From JAVBNF01 sp031551725 (GTDB lineage Bacteria > Bacteroidota > Bacteroidia > Bacteroidales > P3), in contig JAVBNF010000026.1 in the NCBI GenBank assembly GCA_031551725.1, forward strand, positions 27,134 through 91,133: a DNA stretch of 64,000 bases. The letters are read 5' to 3'. Shown piece after piece: positions 53,983-62,960 of this stretch. Under the pieces are notes generated by a model. The model saw nothing but the letters and a program-made list of their open reading frames with translations, had not been told where the DNA came from and searched no databases. Position 1 is the stretch's first letter, and each line of letters opens with the position of its first letter. Made by a program: the position numbers and the translations under genes.

Positions 53983-54387
53983 ATGGCAAAGGCTGAAAAA
54001 GAAAAAGTAAAATATTCTGAAAAAGAATTAAAAGAATTTAAAGACATTATTATCGAAAAATTACGCAAAGCCGAAGAAGACTTGCAAATGTTGACAGAGG
54101 CTTATGTAAATAATGGCGAGAATGATATTAATGATACGTCTCCGACTTTCAAAGTTTTGGAAGAAGGGTATCAAGTAATGTCCAAAGAAGAGAATGCCCG
54201 TTTGGCTGCACGTCAACAAAAATTCATTGCTTCCTTGAAAGCAGCCTTGTTGCGTATCGAAAATGGAACTTATGGTATTTGCCGTGAAACCGGAAAACTG
54301 ATTCCGAAAGACCGTCTGCGTATCGTTCCCCATGCTACATTGAGCATTGACGCAAAACGTCAACAAAAAGTAACCAAAACCACTTAA
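53983..54387 (+). CDS. TraR/DksA family protein lacking the zinc-binding cysteines
   Basis: 134 residues. The N-terminal half is a coiled-coil helical hairpin (ELKEFKDIIIEKLRKAEEDL), the C-terminal half the DksA zinc-finger fold (IENGTYGICRETGKLIPKDRLRIVPHATLSIDAKRQQ in part). Of the four zinc-ligand positions only one Cys remains (GIC); the others are Thr, Ser and Ala. Cysteine-poor DksA proteins are known and usual in Bacteroidota. DksA binds the RNA polymerase secondary channel and works with ppGpp. It lies 74 nt after ileS and 7 nt before lspA, with an unusually good ribosome-binding site. Confidence 0.88.
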   Translation: MAKAEKEKVKYSEKELKEFKDIIIEKLRKAEEDLQMLTEAYVNNGENDINDTSPTFKVLEEGYQVMSKEENARLAARQQKFIASLKAALLRIENGTYGICRETGKLIPKDRLRIVPHATLSIDAKRQQKVTKTT

Positions 54388-54394
54388 GCAAAAA

Positions 54395-55033
54395 ATGGCT
54401 TTAAAATTACAGACTAAACATTGGGTAGTTATTCTGATTTTTGGAATTTTACTCATCGACCAAGTTCTAAAAATCTGGATAAAAACCCATTTGATGCTCG
54501 GGGAAGAAATTCCCATATTTAGTTGGTTCAAACTTCATTTTCTCGAAAATGAAGGGATGGCTTTCGGTATGAAACTTGGTGGAGAAACCGGTAAATTATT
54601 GCTGAGTTTGCTTCGTATTGTCGCGGTTGCAGCCATTGGCTGGTATATCGTGCATTTACTTAAAACAGGTAGAGAGAAAGCGATTTATCTATATTCATTG
54701 GCCTTGATTTTTGCGGGTGCTATGGGGAATATTCTGGATTCATGTTTCTATGGATTGATGTTTAACGAAAGTTATTTCGAAGTTGCACGCATGTTTCCCG
54801 ATGGAGGTGGCTATGCGCCGTTTCTGCACGGGCGTGTGGTGGATATGTTCTATTTTCCGTTGATTGAAGGTACCTTTCCGCAAAATTTTCCTTTTGTAGG
54901 CGGACAGGAATTTTTGTTTTTTCGTCCGGTGTTCAACTTCGCAGATACCGCGATTACAGTGGGTGTGGGCTTGTTTTTAATTGCTTCTTGGGGGCAAAAT
55001 AAAGAAGCAAAAGTTAAAACTGTTGAAGAATAA
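54395..55033 (+). CDS. lspA: Lipoprotein signal peptidase II
   Basis: 212 residues with four membrane helices and the conserved blocks: LLIDQVLKIWI, ENEGMAFGM, GAMGNILD, GRVVDMFYF (catalytic D150) and FNFADTAITVG (catalytic D184). The enzyme cleaves the signal peptide before the lipid-modified Cys in the inner membrane; the M13 peptidase in this window would be a client. An insertion between helices 3 and 4 makes it longer than E. coli LspA (164), which is common in this phylum. It is cotranscribed with the DksA-like gene. Confidence 0.95.
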   Translation: MALKLQTKHWVVILIFGILLIDQVLKIWIKTHLMLGEEIPIFSWFKLHFLENEGMAFGMKLGGETGKLLLSLLRIVAVAAIGWYIVHLLKTGREKAIYLYSLALIFAGAMGNILDSCFYGLMFNESYFEVARMFPDGGGYAPFLHGRVVDMFYFPLIEGTFPQNFPFVGGQEFLFFRPVFNFADTAITVGVGLFLIASWGQNKEAKVKTVEE

Positions 55034-55062
55034 ACTCCTGTTGGGACGAAAATCGGTAGAAA

Positions 55063-57000
55063 ATGATTTCCATCAATAAGCTCTCCGTTCAATTTTCCGG
55101 AAAAGATTTGTTTAACGATGTCTCCTTTATCATCAACGATAAAGACCGCATCGGCCTAACCGGTAAGAATGGTGCAGGAAAATCTACATTATTAAAAATT
55201 TTAGCAAAACAGCAAGAACCGCATTCCGGCTCGATTGTAGTTACAACCGGTCATCAAGTAGGCTATTTGCCGCAGGAAATCATTCCAAATTCACAACGGA
55301 ATGTACTTGATGAAGCGCTTACGGCTTTTGAAGAAGCCAATTTGCTGGAAGCAAAAATTGAACAAATTACGTATGAATTAGGTGCTCGCGATGATTATGA
55401 ATCGGAAGAATATTCCAAACTGATTCATCAACTTTCGGATGCAAACGACCGCTATCACTTGATTGGCGGCGATAACCGCCAGGCCCAAACCGAGCGTGTT
55501 TTAACCGGATTAGGTTTTAAACACAGCGATTTGTCAAGAAAAATGACGGAATTCAGTTCCGGTTGGCAAATGCGTGTGGAATTGGCCAAAATTCTGCTCC
55601 GCAATCCGGAAGTGATGCTGCTCGACGAGCCAACCAATCACTTGGATATTGAGTCGATTCAATGGTTTGAATCCTTTTTGTCAACCTATCAAGGAACGAT
55701 TGTCTTGGTGTCGCACGACCGCGCATTTCTTGACAATGTAACCAACCGCACGATTGAAATTGTGCTTGGTCATGTCGAAGATTACAAAACTTCATATTCC
55801 AATTATATTCTCCAGCGTCAGGAACGACGCGCTTCTCAACAAGCAACATTCGAAAATCAACAAAAAGAGATTGAAGATATCGAACGTTTTGTGGAACGAT
55901 TCCGTGCCACTGCGAGTAAGGCCAAACAAGTGCAGTCGCGTGTGAAAATGCTCAATAAAATTGAGCGTGTTGAGATTGATCAGTTTGATAAATCGGCTAT
56001 CCATTTCCGTTTTCCACCTGCTCCGCATTCCGGAAAAATTGCGGTGGAAACCGAAAATGTGGGCAAGAAATTTGGCGAAAAGCGGATCTTCGAACATTTG
56101 AATTTTGTGCTCGAACGCGGCGAGAAAGTGGCTTTTGTCGGTAAAAACGGCGAAGGAAAAACAACGTTTTCGCGGATTATTGTCGGCGAATTGGAACATG
56201 AAGGCAGCAGCAAGCTCGGACATCAAGTGAAATTGGGCTATTTCGCCCAAAATCAGGCCGCGCTTCTGGATGGAAATAAAACCGTTTTCGAAACCATTGA
56301 TGAGGTGGCTGTGGGCGAAATCCGAACGAAAATCCGTAATATTCTCGGTAGTTTTTTGTTTGGCGGCGATGATATTGATAAGAAAGTGAAAGTGCTTTCC
56401 GGAGGTGAAAAAATGCGCTTGGCGTTGGCGAAATTATTGCTTTCGCCGATCAATTTGTTGATTCTCGATGAGCCTACCAATCACTTGGATATGCCATCGA
56501 AAGACGTATTGAAAACGGCTTTGATGACTTACGATGGCGCTATGATTGTAGTTTCGCACGACCGTGACTTTTTGCAAGGCTTGACCGATAAAGTTTACGA
56601 ATTTGTCGATGGCAAAATGAAAACCCATATCGGCGACGTGTACCAATTTCTGGAAGACCGCAAAATGGAAGATTTCAAAGAGTTGGAGCGTGCTAAAAAA
56701 ACGACAAAGGTTGAAAAGATCATTGAAGCTGCTCCAGCTGATAATAAACAACAGCGTGAAGAAAAGAAAAATCAAGAACGTGAACTTCGCAAGATAAAAA
56801 CACAAATCGAGCAAAAAGAAAAAGAAATTGCCGAACTTGAAGCCAAGAAAAAAGAAATGGACGATATATTGATGAATCCTGCAAACATCAGCGATAGCAA
56901 TGTTTTTGTCCAATACAATCACCTCAAAGAAAAGCTCGAAAAACGCATGGCGGAGTGGGAAAATCTATCTTTACAGCTGGACGAAGCAGCAAAAGCGTAA
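55063..57000 (+). CDS. ABC-F family ATPase, both domains intact
   Basis: 645 residues with no membrane segments. Domain 1: Walker A GKNGAGKST, signature FSSGWQMRVELAK, Walker B MLLDEPTNHLD, switch VSHDRAFL. Domain 2: GKNGEGKTT, LSGGEKMRLALAK, LILDEPTNHLD, VSHDRDFL. The linker is charged (RFRATASKAKQVQSRVKM). A C-terminal coiled coil (about residues 560-645, KKNQERELRKIKTQIEQKEKEIAEL) resembles that of Uup-type members, which act on ribosomes or DNA junctions. It starts 29 nt after lspA. Unlike the first ABC-F of the window it keeps both catalytic sites. Confidence 0.93.
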   Translation: MISINKLSVQFSGKDLFNDVSFIINDKDRIGLTGKNGAGKSTLLKILAKQQEPHSGSIVVTTGHQVGYLPQEIIPNSQRNVLDEALTAFEEANLLEAKIEQITYELGARDDYESEEYSKLIHQLSDANDRYHLIGGDNRQAQTERVLTGLGFKHSDLSRKMTEFSSGWQMRVELAKILLRNPEVMLLDEPTNHLDIESIQWFESFLSTYQGTIVLVSHDRAFLDNVTNRTIEIVLGHVEDYKTSYSNYILQRQERRASQQATFENQQKEIEDIERFVERFRATASKAKQVQSRVKMLNKIERVEIDQFDKSAIHFRFPPAPHSGKIAVETENVGKKFGEKRIFEHLNFVLERGEKVAFVGKNGEGKTTFSRIIVGELEHEGSSKLGHQVKLGYFAQNQAALLDGNKTVFETIDEVAVGEIRTKIRNILGSFLFGGDDIDKKVKVLSGGEKMRLALAKLLLSPINLLILDEPTNHLDMPSKDVLKTALMTYDGAMIVVSHDRDFLQGLTDKVYEFVDGKMKTHIGDVYQFLEDRKMEDFKELERAKKTTKVEKIIEAAPADNKQQREEKKNQERELRKIKTQIEQKEKEIAELEAKKKEMDDILMNPANISDSNVFVQYNHLKEKLEKRMAEWENLSLQLDEAAKA

Positions 57001-57012
57001 CTCGAAATTATT

Positions 57013-57042
57013 TTTGCATTTCATTTATTTTTTGTAACTTTG
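57013..57042 (+). promoter_or_regulatory. Promoter without a following reading frame
   Basis: TTTG at 57013-57016 and TAACTTTG at 57035-57042, 18 nt apart. No ATG-led frame follows before the convergent gene, which suggests a non-coding transcript. Confidence 0.55.
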
Positions 57043-57047
57043 CAGGT

Positions 57048-57170
57048 GAAAGAAACTTGGTTTAAATTCGCCATTAATTAACGCCGCCAACGATTATCGC
57101 GGTGCTTATAGCAAAGATTAGTCAAGGCGTTGAAAATTGACTGTAAAAGTGGAGGGTGGTACTTTTTTTT
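57048..57170 (+). ncRNA. Candidate small structured RNA
   Basis: Follows a good promoter and ends in eight T at 57163-57170. Possible stems: CGCCGC (57082-57087) with GCGGTG (57099-57104), and AGTCAA (57120-57125) with TTGACT (57137-57142); AAAGT and ACTTT close a weak hairpin before the T-run. No protein frame is present. I do not recognise the family. An AT-rich spacer with a chance promoter is the alternative. Confidence 0.4.
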
Positions 57171-57186
57171 AATCAAGTTTCTTTTT

Positions 57187-57576
57187 TTACTTTTCCCAAA
57201 GCAAATATTCTTGCTTAAATTTATTCTTGGGTTTCATGAATGCGGTTTTAACCTCGTAAAATCCTTTTCGGAATGCAAGATTTAATTCTATCGCTACAAT
57301 TTTTGGTGCACCGCTCCACTCTACTAAAAGAATGGATTGCCCACTCCCTTTATAAATTCGATTAAAATTATTTACGACTAAATCAATGAACATTTGTGGA
57401 GTTAATCCGATTTTGGCTAAATCCTCTTTATGTCGCGAAAAAATATGTTTTAAATGATTTTCATCAATATAAATATCTGCCGGTTTTCGGCCGATATGGT
57501 CGGCAATAGGTTTGCGCAAGCGTCCGATTTTTTGATAATGCGATTGGTGTTCAATTTGTGATAGCGTTCGTTTCAT
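57187..57576 (-). CDS. PBECR-like nuclease domain protein
   Basis: 129 residues from the Met at 57576 (MKRTLSQIEHQSHY). An upstream in-frame ATG at 57627 precedes the likely transcription start (-7 box TAATTTTG at plus 57615-57622) and is rejected. The segment IYIDENHLKHIFSRHKEDL, then the LLVEWSGAPKIVAIELNLA strand pair and FYEVKTAFMKPKNK, fits the phage Barnase-EndoU-ColicinE5/D-RelE-like (PBECR) nuclease families: a catalytic His region and a late Lys/Thr strand. These domains usually form toxin ends of larger polymorphic or phage proteins; here it stands alone, with no visible immunity gene. The family call is from motif recall. Confidence 0.6.
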   Translation of the reverse strand: MKRTLSQIEHQSHYQKIGRLRKPIADHIGRKPADIYIDENHLKHIFSRHKEDLAKIGLTPQMFIDLVVNNFNRIYKGSGQSILLVEWSGAPKIVAIELNLAFRKGFYEVKTAFMKPKNKFKQEYLLWEK

Positions 57577-57614
57577 TTTCTGTTTTATTATATTGAAGTG
57601 AATAATTGTGAGTG

Positions 57615-57622
57615 CAAAATTA
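57615..57622 (-). promoter_or_regulatory. -7 element of the PBECR-like gene promoter
   Basis: TAATTTTG read on the minus strand, 38 nt before the chosen ATG. A TTTG lies 17 nt upstream. Confidence 0.45.
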
Positions 57623-57760
57623 CTCAATTAATTAACGCACAAATGTTAAATTATGTTAACGAAATGTTAAATTTTCAAAATGTTAAATGTTTAAAAATCT
57701 TTTGTTTGTCCGTTCTGAATGTTAATTCTGTAAAAATTTCATAGTTTGCTGAAAAAATCG

Positions 57761-57768
57761 TATCTTTG
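57761..57768 (+). promoter_or_regulatory. -7 element of the SAM hydrolase-gldFG operon
   Basis: TATCTTTG 27 nt before the ATG at 57796. It is the only good promoter before the four tightly spaced genes that follow. Confidence 0.6.
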
Positions 57769-57795
57769 TAAATTATGGATAAGTAAGATTTCAGA

Positions 57796-58614
57796 ATGGC
57801 TATCATTACAATAACAAGCGATTGCGGTACAGAAGACCATTACCCGGCAGCGGTAAAGGGCAAGATTTTGTCGCAGCTACCCGACGCAGTGATTGTAGAT
57901 GTTACTTATCAGATTCCGCCTTTCAATATTGGCCGTGCGGCTTACATTTTGCGCAATGTTTTTCCCTATTATCCCGAAAATACCATTCACATTATCGGTG
58001 TAAACGCCATTGCTTCCATGCAGTGTCCGCATGTGGTGGTGCATGCGCACGGACAGTATTTTATCGGTGCCGATAACGGGATTTTCTCGCTTCTGTTTGA
58101 TGAGCTCCCTACGGAAGTTTACGAAATCGACCTGCATCAGGATAGCGATTATTTCACCTTTCCCGTTCGTGATTTGTTTTCCAAAGTGGCCTGCGAAATT
58201 GCGAAAAACACGCCTTTGGAACAAATCGGAAGCAAAACGCATATCGCCAACCGGATTGAACGCTTGAAACCTGTACATAAACTTGAACGTGATGAAAATG
58301 GAATTCCGGTTGCTGCCGAAATCCGCGCCAATATTGTGTATATCGACCATTATGGAAATGTAATTACCAATCTTCATCAAAATTTATTTGAAGAATATGG
58401 CCGGCAATTTCAAAGTTACAGCATCAAATTTCGTGGAAAAGATCAAATTGCGAAGCTTAGCCGCGCCTATCAAGACGTGAGTAAAGGCAATCCGCTCGCT
58501 ATTTTCGACAGTAACGGCTATTTGCAATTGGCCACCAATTATGGCAATTTTTCAAAGTTGGAAGGCATGGATACCCGCGATACGGTGTTAATTAAATTTA
58601 CTCAACCCAAATAA
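57796..58614 (+). CDS. S-adenosyl-L-methionine hydroxide adenosyltransferase family (DUF62)
   Basis: 272 residues, the family's usual size. It begins with IITITSDCGTEDHYPAAVKG, where the Asp after TSD binds the ribose, and has IVDVTYQIPPFNIGRAAYIL, FIGADNGIFSLL and the C-terminal beta domain with IVYIDHYGNVITN. Enzymes of this family hydrolyse SAM to adenosine and methionine; halogenases are the related branch. It begins an operon: gldFG follows after 5 nt. In Bacteroidota this neighbour of gld genes recurs, but no shared function is established that I know of. Confidence 0.93.
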   Translation: MAIITITSDCGTEDHYPAAVKGKILSQLPDAVIVDVTYQIPPFNIGRAAYILRNVFPYYPENTIHIIGVNAIASMQCPHVVVHAHGQYFIGADNGIFSLLFDELPTEVYEIDLHQDSDYFTFPVRDLFSKVACEIAKNTPLEQIGSKTHIANRIERLKPVHKLERDENGIPVAAEIRANIVYIDHYGNVITNLHQNLFEEYGRQFQSYSIKFRGKDQIAKLSRAYQDVSKGNPLAIFDSNGYLQLATNYGNFSKLEGMDTRDTVLIKFTQPK

Positions 58615-58619
58615 AAAAT

Positions 58620-61061
58620 ATGTTCGCACTTTTTAGAAAAGAGATTTCCGTTTTTTTTGCATCCGTGGTCGGATATGCAGTCATGGCGGTGTATTTACTC
58701 ATTACAGCGTTGTTGCTTTTCGTTTTTCCGTCGGAATATAATCTGCTCGATTTCGGAGCTGCCTCCATGGAAGGCTTTTTCAAATTGTCGCCGTTCATCT
58801 TTTTATTCTTGATTCCCGCCATTACCATGCGCTCTTTTGCCGACGAAAAACGCAGTGGAGCCATCGAATTGCTGCTTACAAAACCAATTTCGGATATTAA
58901 AATTGTCTGGGCAAAATTTGCTGCGGCCTTTGTTTTATTGCTTTGTACGTTGCTCCCGACGTTGATTTACGTTTATACGATTCAACAACTCGGTTTCCCG
59001 AAAGGAAACATCGACATGGGCGGCGTGTGGGGTTCATATCTTGGCTTGCTCTTTATCGGCAGCGTATTTGTGGCTATTGGGATTTATATTTCTTACCTTT
59101 CGGAAAATCAAATAGTCGCTTTTATCCTTTCCGTTTTGCTTTGTGCAGCGATGTATTTGGGGTTTGATTTTATTGCAAATTTAGGCGTTTTCGGACAAAG
59201 CGAATTGCTTGTAAAATCGCTCGGATTGAATCAGCATTATCTCTCGCTCGGCCGCGGTGTGATTGATACACGCGACTTTTTATACTGCATTTCCGTTGTC
59301 TTTATTTTTCTGATGTTAACCTATATGGCATTGGAAAACCGCCGTGGAATCCGCGTAAAGCGCATGCCGTATTATGTTTCCATTTTTGCAGGAATTATAT
59401 TGCTGAATGTTGCGAGTTCGTTTTTCTTTACACGTATTGATTTAACGGCCGAGAAACGTTACACGCTGCAATCCGTAACAAAAAAAATCATCAAGGAAAC
59501 GGATGAAACCGTTTATTTTAAGATTTATCTGGATGGCGATTTACCTTCCGGCGTAAAGCGTTTGCGCAATGCAACGAAGGAAATGCTGGACGAATTTGCG
59601 GCTTATAATTCCAAAATCCGTTATGAATTTGTGGATGTTTACGCTATTGCTGATGAGCGGAGCCGCAATGCATTTGTGCGCGAATTGCAGCAAAAAGGCG
59701 TGCAGCCCATTAATTTGAAAGTGAAAGAAAACGGCGGCGAATCGCGAAAACTGATTTTCCCCGCAGCGGAAATAAGCATGAACGGGCGTCAGCAAATTGT
59801 GAATTTGCTGCACGAACAGGCCGGTGCTTCATCCGAAGAATCTGTAAATTATTCGGTGCAAATGCTCGAATACGAATTTATTTCGGCGCTTCATCGCTTG
59901 CAACAAACGGAGATGAAAGCCGTTGGTATTCTGGCCGGACACGGGGAACTCGGCCCGCTTAATACCGTTGAAGCCGCGTTTGCATTAGCATCTAATTTTT
60001 ATATCGAACAGATTTTTATCCGCGATAATCCGTATCAATTACTTGCCGTGGATTCCGTTTCCGGAAACGTGCGTCCGCGTGTAGATGTTTTGGTGGTTCC
60101 GCAACCCACAAAACCGTTTTCGGAAATTGATAAGTGGACCATCGACCAATTTATCATGCACGGCGGAAAAGTGTTTTGGGCCATTGATGCAACAACGGCA
60201 TCGCTCGACAGCTTGCGCGGAAATGACCGTGAAATTGCTTTTATTCGTCAATTAAATTTGGAAGATTTGTTTTTTAAATATGGATTTCGCGTAAATCCCG
60301 ATTTGATTTTGGATTTGAATGCGGCGCCAACGCCTGTAGTAACTGGCTATGTGGGCGATCGCGTGCAAACCGAATTGATGCCGTATTTCTATCTGCCGTT
60401 GATTATTCCGCAAGGCAATCATCCGGTTGTGACCAATCTGGGCGCTATTCGAATGGAGTTTGCTTCAACCATTGACACTATCCAAAATGATATTCGAAAA
60501 ACAATATTACTCACATCTTCACCCTACAATAAATTGCAGGCTGTCCCGTCGGAAGTAGGATTTGACTTGCTGAAAAAGGCGCCGGATATGAAAGAATACA
60601 ACAACCCGTTGCGAACCGTGGCTTTGCTACTGGAAGGGAAATTTCAATCGGCATACAAAAACCGCATGGCGTATGGCCTTGAAAAACTTTCTATTCCAAT
60701 GAAAGAAAACTCGGACGAAAGCCGCATGATTATTGTGTCCGATGGCGATGTAATCAAAAATCAATACAACCAAAGTCGAGATTATCCGTATCCGCTCGGC
60801 TACGATGTGTATAGCGGACAAACGTACGCCAATAAAGAATTTTTCGAAAATGCGATCAATTATTTATCCGAGGGAACGGGTTTGTTGGAACTGCGTGCCC
60901 GCGAATTGAAATTACGCATTTTGGATCGCAATAAAATCAATGAAGAAAAATCCTATTGGCAAACGATTAATGTTGTAGTTCCGGTAGCATTGATTATACT
61001 GTTATATGTTGGAGTTACTTATTATCGGAAAAGAAAATATCAAAAGCCGTTTAACGTTTAA
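58620..61061 (+). CDS. gldG: Fused GldF-GldG: ABC-2 permease and substrate-binding-like protein
   Basis: 813 residues. Residues 1 to about 245 are the GldF-type ABC-2 permease with six membrane helices (FALFRKEISVFFASVVGYAV; RSFADEKRSGAIELLLTKP). From about 250 a further helix (YYVSIFAGIILLNVASSFFF) leads into the GldG part: LTAEKRYTLQSVTKKI, VGILAGHGELGP and the C-terminal anchor helix near 780-800. GldF, GldG and the ATPase GldA form a transporter needed for gliding in Flavobacterium; homologues persist in non-gliding Bacteroidales. GldA is not in the window. It sits between the SAM hydrolase and thioesterase genes in one operon. Confidence 0.9.
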   Translation: MFALFRKEISVFFASVVGYAVMAVYLLITALLLFVFPSEYNLLDFGAASMEGFFKLSPFIFLFLIPAITMRSFADEKRSGAIELLLTKPISDIKIVWAKFAAAFVLLLCTLLPTLIYVYTIQQLGFPKGNIDMGGVWGSYLGLLFIGSVFVAIGIYISYLSENQIVAFILSVLLCAAMYLGFDFIANLGVFGQSELLVKSLGLNQHYLSLGRGVIDTRDFLYCISVVFIFLMLTYMALENRRGIRVKRMPYYVSIFAGIILLNVASSFFFTRIDLTAEKRYTLQSVTKKIIKETDETVYFKIYLDGDLPSGVKRLRNATKEMLDEFAAYNSKIRYEFVDVYAIADERSRNAFVRELQQKGVQPINLKVKENGGESRKLIFPAAEISMNGRQQIVNLLHEQAGASSEESVNYSVQMLEYEFISALHRLQQTEMKAVGILAGHGELGPLNTVEAAFALASNFYIEQIFIRDNPYQLLAVDSVSGNVRPRVDVLVVPQPTKPFSEIDKWTIDQFIMHGGKVFWAIDATTASLDSLRGNDREIAFIRQLNLEDLFFKYGFRVNPDLILDLNAAPTPVVTGYVGDRVQTELMPYFYLPLIIPQGNHPVVTNLGAIRMEFASTIDTIQNDIRKTILLTSSPYNKLQAVPSEVGFDLLKKAPDMKEYNNPLRTVALLLEGKFQSAYKNRMAYGLEKLSIPMKENSDESRMIIVSDGDVIKNQYNQSRDYPYPLGYDVYSGQTYANKEFFENAINYLSEGTGLLELRARELKLRILDRNKINEEKSYWQTINVVVPVALIILLYVGVTYYRKRKYQKPFNV

Positions 61062-61099
61062 GGTTTAAAGTTTAAAGAGGAGGCAATCCGAAATCCGAA

Positions 61100-61834
61100 A
61101 TGAAGTCGTTCACAGAAACATACTCCATTCACTCTTACGAAGTAGACACGTCGCGGAAATTGAGCTTTCCTTCGTTGGCGAATTTTTTGCAGGAAAGTGC
61201 TTCCAATCATGCACATGCATTGCATTGTGGATACAATCAGCTGAAAGAAAACAATAAATTCTGGGTGCTTTCGCGATTGCTGATTCGTATGAAAAATGCG
61301 CCGCAATGGGGCGAAACCATCAGTCTGCGTACATGGCCGAAAGGCTTTGACGGATTGCTTGCTTTGCGCGATTTCTCAATTTGCAATGAGGCGCAGCAAG
61401 AAGTTGCAACAGCTTCGAGTGCCTGGTTGATTATCGACGGAACGTCGCGCCGGATTCAAAAAGTGCAGGAACTTTTTCCGCTCGACGCAATCCTCGAAGA
61501 ACACGCGATTGCAGAGCCTTTGAAGAAACTTCCTGCTATTGAAGGGAAAGAAATTACGGCAAAAGTTCAAGCCGTTTATTCCAATATTGATATGCTGAAT
61601 CATGTGAATAATGTTAGCTATTTGCGTTGGGCGATCGATCATTTGCCGGTTGATAAAATGAAAATGCACATCAACGAAGTTGAATTGAATTTTATCTCGG
61701 AAGCAGCATTTGACAGTGTTTGCTCATTGGTTTATCAAAAAATGGATGAGCATAATTATGTTTGTGCAATTTTTAATGAAGATTGCACCCAGGAACACGT
61801 ACGATGCCGTGTTCAATTGACAATGGAAAATTGA
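61100..61834 (+). CDS. Acyl-ACP thioesterase
   Basis: 244 residues composed of two hot-dog folds. The first covers about 1-130 (FLQESASNHAHALHCG, FWVLSRLLIRMKNAPQWGETISLRTWP in part), the second about 150-244 with the catalytic-type motif DMLNHVNNVSYLRW (Asn/His). The pattern agrees with the FatA/FatB-like bacterial family PF01643, which releases fatty acids from acyl carrier protein. It lies 38 nt after gldFG; a short AAAGTTTAAA word repeat fills the spacer. The family is well supported; chain-length preference is unknown. Confidence 0.92.
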   Translation: MKSFTETYSIHSYEVDTSRKLSFPSLANFLQESASNHAHALHCGYNQLKENNKFWVLSRLLIRMKNAPQWGETISLRTWPKGFDGLLALRDFSICNEAQQEVATASSAWLIIDGTSRRIQKVQELFPLDAILEEHAIAEPLKKLPAIEGKEITAKVQAVYSNIDMLNHVNNVSYLRWAIDHLPVDKMKMHINEVELNFISEAAFDSVCSLVYQKMDEHNYVCAIFNEDCTQEHVRCRVQLTMEN

Positions 61835-61843
61835 TAATTGACA

Positions 61844-62839
61844 ATGAAAATAAATAAAAAATATTTGTATTGGTGTGTTGCAATTGTTATCGTTGCGATG
61901 ACTGCGTTTGTTTTTCTGCCTTATTTTTTGCAGAAAGACAGAAATAAATTTGCGACAAGCGATATCGAAGAATATACTGTTATTGTTTTGGAAGACGCCC
62001 AAAATAGGGTGGAGTTGAGAAAAACGAAAAATGAAACATGGTTGGTGAATGACGATTTTGAAGCCGATCCATCGTTGATGAATGCTTTGCTGTTGGTGCT
62101 TTCCGGAATGCAAGTGAACATGCCGGCGGATGGAAATGACAAACTGAAAGCAGGTTTGGATAATATACAAAACCCTTGTGAAATCACATTGTACAGAAAC
62201 CGTCGCGTGTTGTTTATTCCGTTTTTGCAGAAATATAAATCAATTTTAGTTGGAAATGCTGTGGAAAACAGGCAGGATGTTTATATGATGTTGAATGATG
62301 CATCAACCATTTACGCGGTTTATCTACCTGGTTATACCAACATTTGGAAAAATTATTTCAAACCAAATGCCGATCATTTTCGTTCGCACGAAGTTTTTAA
62401 TATTTCGGCAGATCAAATCAGGAATATTTATGTGGAATGGCCTATGGATACAGTGCAATCGTATGAAATTGCGGTTGCGAAAAACGGGATTTCTTTTTCT
62501 TATGAAAATAAAAATCATCCGTTCGATACACTTCACATGACCGATTATTTAACGGCTTTTCTACAACTGGACTTGGATGCTTATTGCAACGGCATTCTTT
62601 CGGATATCGATCGTGCGAATATTCATCAGCAACCGCCGTTCTTTTCAATGGAACTCACCACGGTTTCCGGCGAGAAAAAAACGTTGAAAACGTATTTCAA
62701 AACATTGACGTCGGAAGATGGCTTTCGTGTCGATCCGAATCGCATGCTTGCCCTTGTCAACAATGGAAAGGATACGGTTGTTTTGCAATATGCTGTTTTC
62801 GATCATATCATAAAACAACGAGAATATTTTGTAAAATAG
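61844..62839 (+). CDS. Membrane-anchored protein, DUF4340-like
   Basis: 331 residues from the ATG at 61844; a TTG two codons earlier is possible. One N-terminal membrane helix (LYWCVAIVIVAMTAFVFLPYF) is followed by a soluble domain, with VELRKTKNETWLVNDDFEADPSLMNALLLVLSGMQV typical of DUF4340 in part (WLVNDDFEADPSLMNALL). DUF4340 proteins are often encoded next to GldG-like ABC transporter genes, which agrees with this operon, so a role with the GldFG transporter is inferred. It is the last gene of the group; no clear terminator follows before the 120-nt element. Confidence 0.7.
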   Translation: MKINKKYLYWCVAIVIVAMTAFVFLPYFLQKDRNKFATSDIEEYTVIVLEDAQNRVELRKTKNETWLVNDDFEADPSLMNALLLVLSGMQVNMPADGNDKLKAGLDNIQNPCEITLYRNRRVLFIPFLQKYKSILVGNAVENRQDVYMMLNDASTIYAVYLPGYTNIWKNYFKPNADHFRSHEVFNISADQIRNIYVEWPMDTVQSYEIAVAKNGISFSYENKNHPFDTLHMTDYLTAFLQLDLDAYCNGILSDIDRANIHQQPPFFSMELTTVSGEKKTLKTYFKTLTSEDGFRVDPNRMLALVNNGKDTVVLQYAVFDHIIKQREYFVK

Positions 62840-62960
62840 AAAATAATAGCTAACTTTGCGAAAAATAGTTAACAAGAAGACAAGTTAATGAGAAAACTAA
62901 AACAATTATTATAGAAAACAGTTAAAATTACATAAATAAAGAAAGCGTAAGCTTAAGTTC

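Noticed and set aside
45672..57000. ABC transporter operon
   Set aside because: Both double-ATPase proteins lack permease partners and membrane segments and have ABC-F linkers, so they are not exporters.
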